Below are positions 31,746 through 34,270 of a stretch of 34,270 nucleotides of DNA, one piece after another. The notes under the pieces are model-generated. The model was not told the origin of the DNA. It saw only the letters and a program-made list of their open reading frames with translations, and did no database searches. This stretch comes from UBA9732 sp045116915 (lineage in GTDB: Bacteria; Spirochaetota; Spirochaetia; Sphaerochaetales; Sphaerochaetaceae). The position numbers and the translations under genes are program-made. The stretch's first letter is position 1. Each line of letters starts with the position of its first letter. The stretch is taken from contig JBGUMQ010000055.1 in NCBI GenBank assembly GCA_045116915.1, positions 1 to 34,270 of the forward strand, written 5' to 3'.

Positions 31746-32150
31746 TTACTTGCTTTCCTTCTTCTTGTCCTTGGCTTTCTTCTCAGGCTTCTCAGTCTTC
31801 TTCGTCAGCTCAAGGATCGCCATCTCGGCGGCATCTCCAAGACGGTTCTGTGTCTTGATGATGCGGGTGTATCCACCGTGGACGTCAGCATAAAGCGGAG
31901 CGATCTCGGTGAACAGTTTGTTTACGACTGCCTCATCGTAAAGAACGGCAGAAGTAAGTCTGCGGTTGTGCACATTGTCAACCTTGGCTCTTGTGATCAT
32001 CTTCTCTGCAAGACGCTGGACTTCCTTGGCCTTGGCCTTGGTGGTCTCGATCCTCTCGAAGCGGAACAGGCTTGTGACCATGTTCCTCTTGAGGGCCTTG
32101 CGTTCTGCGTTGTTTCTGCTCAGAGCGTTGAATCCAATCTTATGCTTCAT
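31746..32150 (-). CDS. rplQ: 50S ribosomal protein L17
   Basis: The 134-residue L17 contains MKHKIGFNALSRNNAERKAL, then MVTSLFRFERIETT and GGYTRIIKTQNRLGDAAEMAILEL, all typical. A Lys/Glu-rich tail (KKAKDKKKESK) extends past the usual end at about 120. The ATG at 32150 lies inside the 3' end of rpoA (11-nt overlap), so the two are translationally coupled. AAGGA lies about 9-10 nt upstream. Confidence 0.98.
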   Translation of the reverse strand: MKHKIGFNALSRNNAERKALKRNMVTSLFRFERIETTKAKAKEVQRLAEKMITRAKVDNVHNRRLTSAVLYDEAVVNKLFTEIAPLYADVHGGYTRIIKTQNRLGDAAEMAILELTKKTEKPEKKAKDKKKESK

Positions 32151-33192
32151 TGTTCTCTTCCTTGTTGCCCGGGACTCTTATGGAGTTCTTGAGGACACTG
32201 TAATCTGTCATGCCAAGCCCGAGGTTCCATTCCTTGAGCTTCTCCTTGATTTCGGAGAGGGATTTCTTGCCGAAGTTCCTTGTCTTGGCGATCTCCTCCT
32301 CCGTCATCTTCGTGAGGTCTCCGATGGTGCGGATGTTGGCGTTCTTCAGGCAGTTGCTCGAACGAACCGTCAGCTCCAGCTCCTCCACCGAAGTGTTGAG
32401 GATCTTGCGGACCTTCTCCTCTTCCTCATCGACCTCGTCGCTGCCGTTGACCATGCTCTCATCGAAGTTGATGAAGATGGAAAAATGGTCCTTGGCGATC
32501 TTGGCGGCCTCAGCCAGCGCGTTCTCGGGGGAGATCGTGCCGTCTGTCCAGATCTCGAGGTCGAGCTTGTCGTAGTCGTTCCTCTGTCCGACCCTTGTGG
32601 GCTCGATGGAATACTTCACGCGTGTGACCGGAGAGAAGATCGCATCAACGGGGATGGTTCCGATGACCTCTACGTAGTTCTGGCTGACCTCGGCCGGGAC
32701 ATAGCCGCGGGCGAAGTCGATCTGAACCACCATCTCGAGGTTGGTGTCGTCCATCATGTCGAAGATCTCGAGGTCCTTGTTGATGACCTCGACGCGGTCC
32801 TTCTCGAAATCGGCACCGGTGATCGTTCCGGGTCCCTTGCACTCGAGGGAGATCGTCGTGGACTCCACTTCCTCGGGCATGGTGAGTCTGAGCTTCTTCA
32901 GACGGGCGATGATCTCGCAGATATCCTGCTTGACACCCGGAATGGCCTCGAACTCGCTTGAAATCAGATGTGAGGTTCCGTCCGCATCATAATATGTGAA
33001 CCATACAGCAGTGATCGCATATCCCTGGATGGAAGACAAGAGAACCCTGCGCAGGGTGTTGCCGATGGTTGTTCCGAAACCTCTCTCGAACGGATAGGCG
33101 GTGAACTTCCCGTAGTTGGCCTCAACCTTGCTGTGCTCCATTGAAATCGACCTGGGCTTCTTGAAACCCTTCATTAGGTTCTTGCGTGCCAT
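32140..33192 (-). CDS. rpoA: DNA-directed RNA polymerase alpha subunit
   Basis: The 350-residue alpha subunit has an N-terminal dimerisation/assembly domain with ERGFGTTIGNTLRRVLLSSI and a C-terminal domain with LTVRSSNCLKNANI, which includes the UP-element-binding Arg region, and NFGKKSLSEIKEKL. It scaffolds beta/beta' assembly and contacts upstream promoter DNA and activators. ATG at 33192 (MARKNLMKGF) has AAGGAG 6-7 nt upstream; the GTG two codons earlier is less likely. It is the third gene of the S11-S4-alpha-L17 operon. Confidence 0.98.
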   Translation of the reverse strand: MARKNLMKGFKKPRSISMEHSKVEANYGKFTAYPFERGFGTTIGNTLRRVLLSSIQGYAITAVWFTYYDADGTSHLISSEFEAIPGVKQDICEIIARLKKLRLTMPEEVESTTISLECKGPGTITGADFEKDRVEVINKDLEIFDMMDDTNLEMVVQIDFARGYVPAEVSQNYVEVIGTIPVDAIFSPVTRVKYSIEPTRVGQRNDYDKLDLEIWTDGTISPENALAEAAKIAKDHFSIFINFDESMVNGSDEVDEEEEKVRKILNTSVEELELTVRSSNCLKNANIRTIGDLTKMTEEEIAKTRNFGKKSLSEIKEKLKEWNLGLGMTDYSVLKNSIRVPGNKEENNEA

Positions 33193-33210
33193 TGACACTC
33201 CTTTTCTGGT

Positions 33211-33227
33211 CCGCCCTGATCAGGCGG
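33211..33227. other. Inverted repeat between rpsD and rpoA
   Basis: CCGCC and GGCGG flank CTGATCA, and the centre CCTGATCAGG is itself a perfect palindrome. It lies in the 43-nt leader of rpoA, just upstream of its ribosome-binding site. In other bacteria S4 represses the alpha operon through mRNA structure. Whether this hairpin has such a role is unknown. Confidence 0.3.
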
Positions 33228-33235
33228 CGTCACTC

Positions 33236-33877
33236 TTATCTGGAATACAACTCGACAACAAGCTGCTCGTTGACTCCCTCAAGCTCCTTAACCTCTTCCT
33301 TCCTGGGAACGGCGTTGAACTGTCCCTTCATGTTGTCCGCATCGACGGTGAGCCAGGGGCAGACACCGCTCTTGCCGACCTCGATGAGGTTCTCCTTGAT
33401 CATGATCATCTTCTTGCTCTGCGGGGCGATCTCGATCTCATCACCGGGCTTGACCCTGTATGAGGGGATGTCGACACGCTTTCCGTTCACGAAGACGTGA
33501 CCATGGCTCACGAGCTGTGATGCCTGCGGGCGGCTGCATGCGAAATGCATCCTGAAGACGACGTTGTCAAGTCTGCGCTCGAGAAGTCCGATGAGGTTGT
33601 CGCCGGTCTTTCCGGAGAGCCTGCTGGCTTCGTCGAATGTGAGCTTGAACTGCTTCTCAAGCATGCAGTAGATTCTCTTGAGCTTCTGCTTTGCGCGAAG
33701 CATCAATGCATAGTCTGTCGGCTTCTTTGCACGAGCCTTGGGGTCCTTGCCGGGAAGTCCGCACTCTGCCGGATTGTTCATGGGGCACTTTGCGGAAAGG
33801 CATCTTGAACCCTTAAGGAAGAGCTTTGCCCTCTCTGCTCTGCAGTATCTGCACTTTGGTCCTGTATATCTAGCCAT
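33236..33877 (-). CDS. rpsD: 30S ribosomal protein S4, zinc-binding (C+) form
   Basis: The 213-residue S4 starts MARYTGPKCRYCR and keeps four cysteines (Cys9, Cys12, Cys26, Cys31) in a CxxC-x13-C-x4-C pattern, so it should bind zinc. The S4 RNA-binding motif RLDNVVFRMHFACSRPQASQ, then HGHVFVNGKRVDIPSYRVKPGD, is clear. It nucleates 16S rRNA folding. ATG at 33877 has AGGAG about 10 nt upstream. rpsK ends 17 nt upstream. Confidence 0.98.
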   Translation of the reverse strand: MARYTGPKCRYCRAERAKLFLKGSRCLSAKCPMNNPAECGLPGKDPKARAKKPTDYALMLRAKQKLKRIYCMLEKQFKLTFDEASRLSGKTGDNLIGLLERRLDNVVFRMHFACSRPQASQLVSHGHVFVNGKRVDIPSYRVKPGDEIEIAPQSKKMIMIKENLIEVGKSGVCPWLTVDADNMKGQFNAVPRKEEVKELEGVNEQLVVELYSR

Positions 33878-33894
33878 CTTTCAATCTCTCCTCG

Positions 33895-34270
33895 TCAGAT
33901 TCTTCTGGTCTTTCTCGGTCTGCATCCGTTGTGCGGGATCGGTGTCACGTCACGGATGGAGCGGACCTTGAGTCCGAGGGCTCCAAGGCAACGGATCGCG
34001 GACTCACGTCCCTGACCCGGGCCCTTGACAAATACGTTGACCTCTCTGAGACCGTAGTCCAGGGCCTTCTTCGCAGCAGTCTCACATGTTGTCTGGGCTG
34101 CGTACGGAGTCGACTTCTTGGCTCCACGGAATCCGAGTCCGCCGGCACTCGACCATGAGATGGCGTTGCCGTTGATATCGGTAATCGTCACGATGGTGTT
34201 GTTGAAAGTAGCCTGGATATAGACATTGCCTTCAAATACGGTCTTCTTGACCTTGGCTTTGCGCTTTGTG
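33895..34270 (-). CDS. rpsK: 30S ribosomal protein S11, 5' end cut by right window edge
   Basis: The visible C-terminal 125 residues of S11 read TKRKAKVKKTVFEGNVYIQA at the right edge. They continue through TFNNTIVTITD, GGLGFRGAKKSTPYAAQ, VFVKGPGQGRESAIRCL and DVTPIPHNGCRPRKTRRI, all standard S11 features. S11 lies in the 30S platform near the Shine-Dalgarno duplex. The frame stays open to the last base, so the start codon lies outside. An internal GTG at 34191 is a coding Val, not a start. It is the first visible gene of the operon that continues with rpsD. Confidence 0.97.
   Translation of the reverse strand, partial: TKRKAKVKKTVFEGNVYIQATFNNTIVTITDINGNAISWSSAGGLGFRGAKKSTPYAAQTTCETAAKKALDYGLREVNVFVKGPGQGRESAIRCLGALGLKVRSIRDVTPIPHNGCRPRKTRRI

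Overview
This window most likely comes from a spirochaete, probably of the Sphaerochaetales/Treponematales side of the phylum. That is an inference from four things: a coiled-coil membrane protein resembling the spirochaete SpiroCoCo family, large paralogous outer-membrane beta-barrels, N-terminal lipoprotein signals with a relaxed lipobox, and a grpE-dnaK-dnaJ cluster near the rpsK-rpsD-rpoA-rplQ operon. The DNA is moderately GC-rich and densely coding. Most genes are on the minus strand. No tRNA, rRNA, CRISPR array or insertion sequence was seen, and no gene-free stretch exceeds about 170 bases.

Layout, left to right. (1) 1-1163: a purine nucleoside phosphorylase carrying an in-frame lipoprotein signal, followed by the start of a second lipoprotein cut by the window edge. 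(2) 1176-5460: a compact amino-sugar operon read leftward from a near-consensus promoter: a left-handed beta-helix acetyltransferase (GlmU C-terminal-like), GlmM, NagB, and a second, diverged GlmM. Together these can link fructose-6-P to GlcN-6-P, GlcN-1-P and GlcNAc-1-P. (3) 5471-6650: an AAA/DUF4143-type ATPase with degenerate catalytic motifs, preceded by three CTTTAC repeats spaced exactly 23 bp. (4) 6638-11421: tRNA-dihydrouridine synthase and a TatD-like hydrolase, then a strongly diverged PurD-like ATP-grasp protein, then a membrane-bound diguanylate cyclase.

(5) 11481-18815: four related outer-membrane barrel proteins that share a G-R-x4-W-G...S/A-D/N-N/S-x-P-Y signature reminiscent of the Wzi capsule-assembly family. 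Three form one minus-strand operon ending in a terminator, and the fourth is divergent. The last gene of the operon has a G10 homopolymer exactly in its ribosome-binding region, a classic configuration for phase variation. This is the most interesting region of the window.

(6) 18828-23481: grpE-dnaK-dnaJ-rlmB with sigma70-like promoters and no CIRCE operator. (7) 23500-26993: der, a HAD phosphatase and the coiled-coil membrane protein, tightly coupled. A divergent GerMN-domain membrane protein lies at 27107-27709; both members of this divergent pair look nearly leaderless. (8) 27738-30888: rny-ymdB-tlyA from a consensus promoter. (9) 30935-34270: a YjjG-like HAD phosphatase, a strong terminator, and the ribosomal/RNA polymerase operon rpsK (cut by the right edge), rpsD, rpoA, rplQ.

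All functional calls rest on motif recognition by eye. No alignments or database searches were run.
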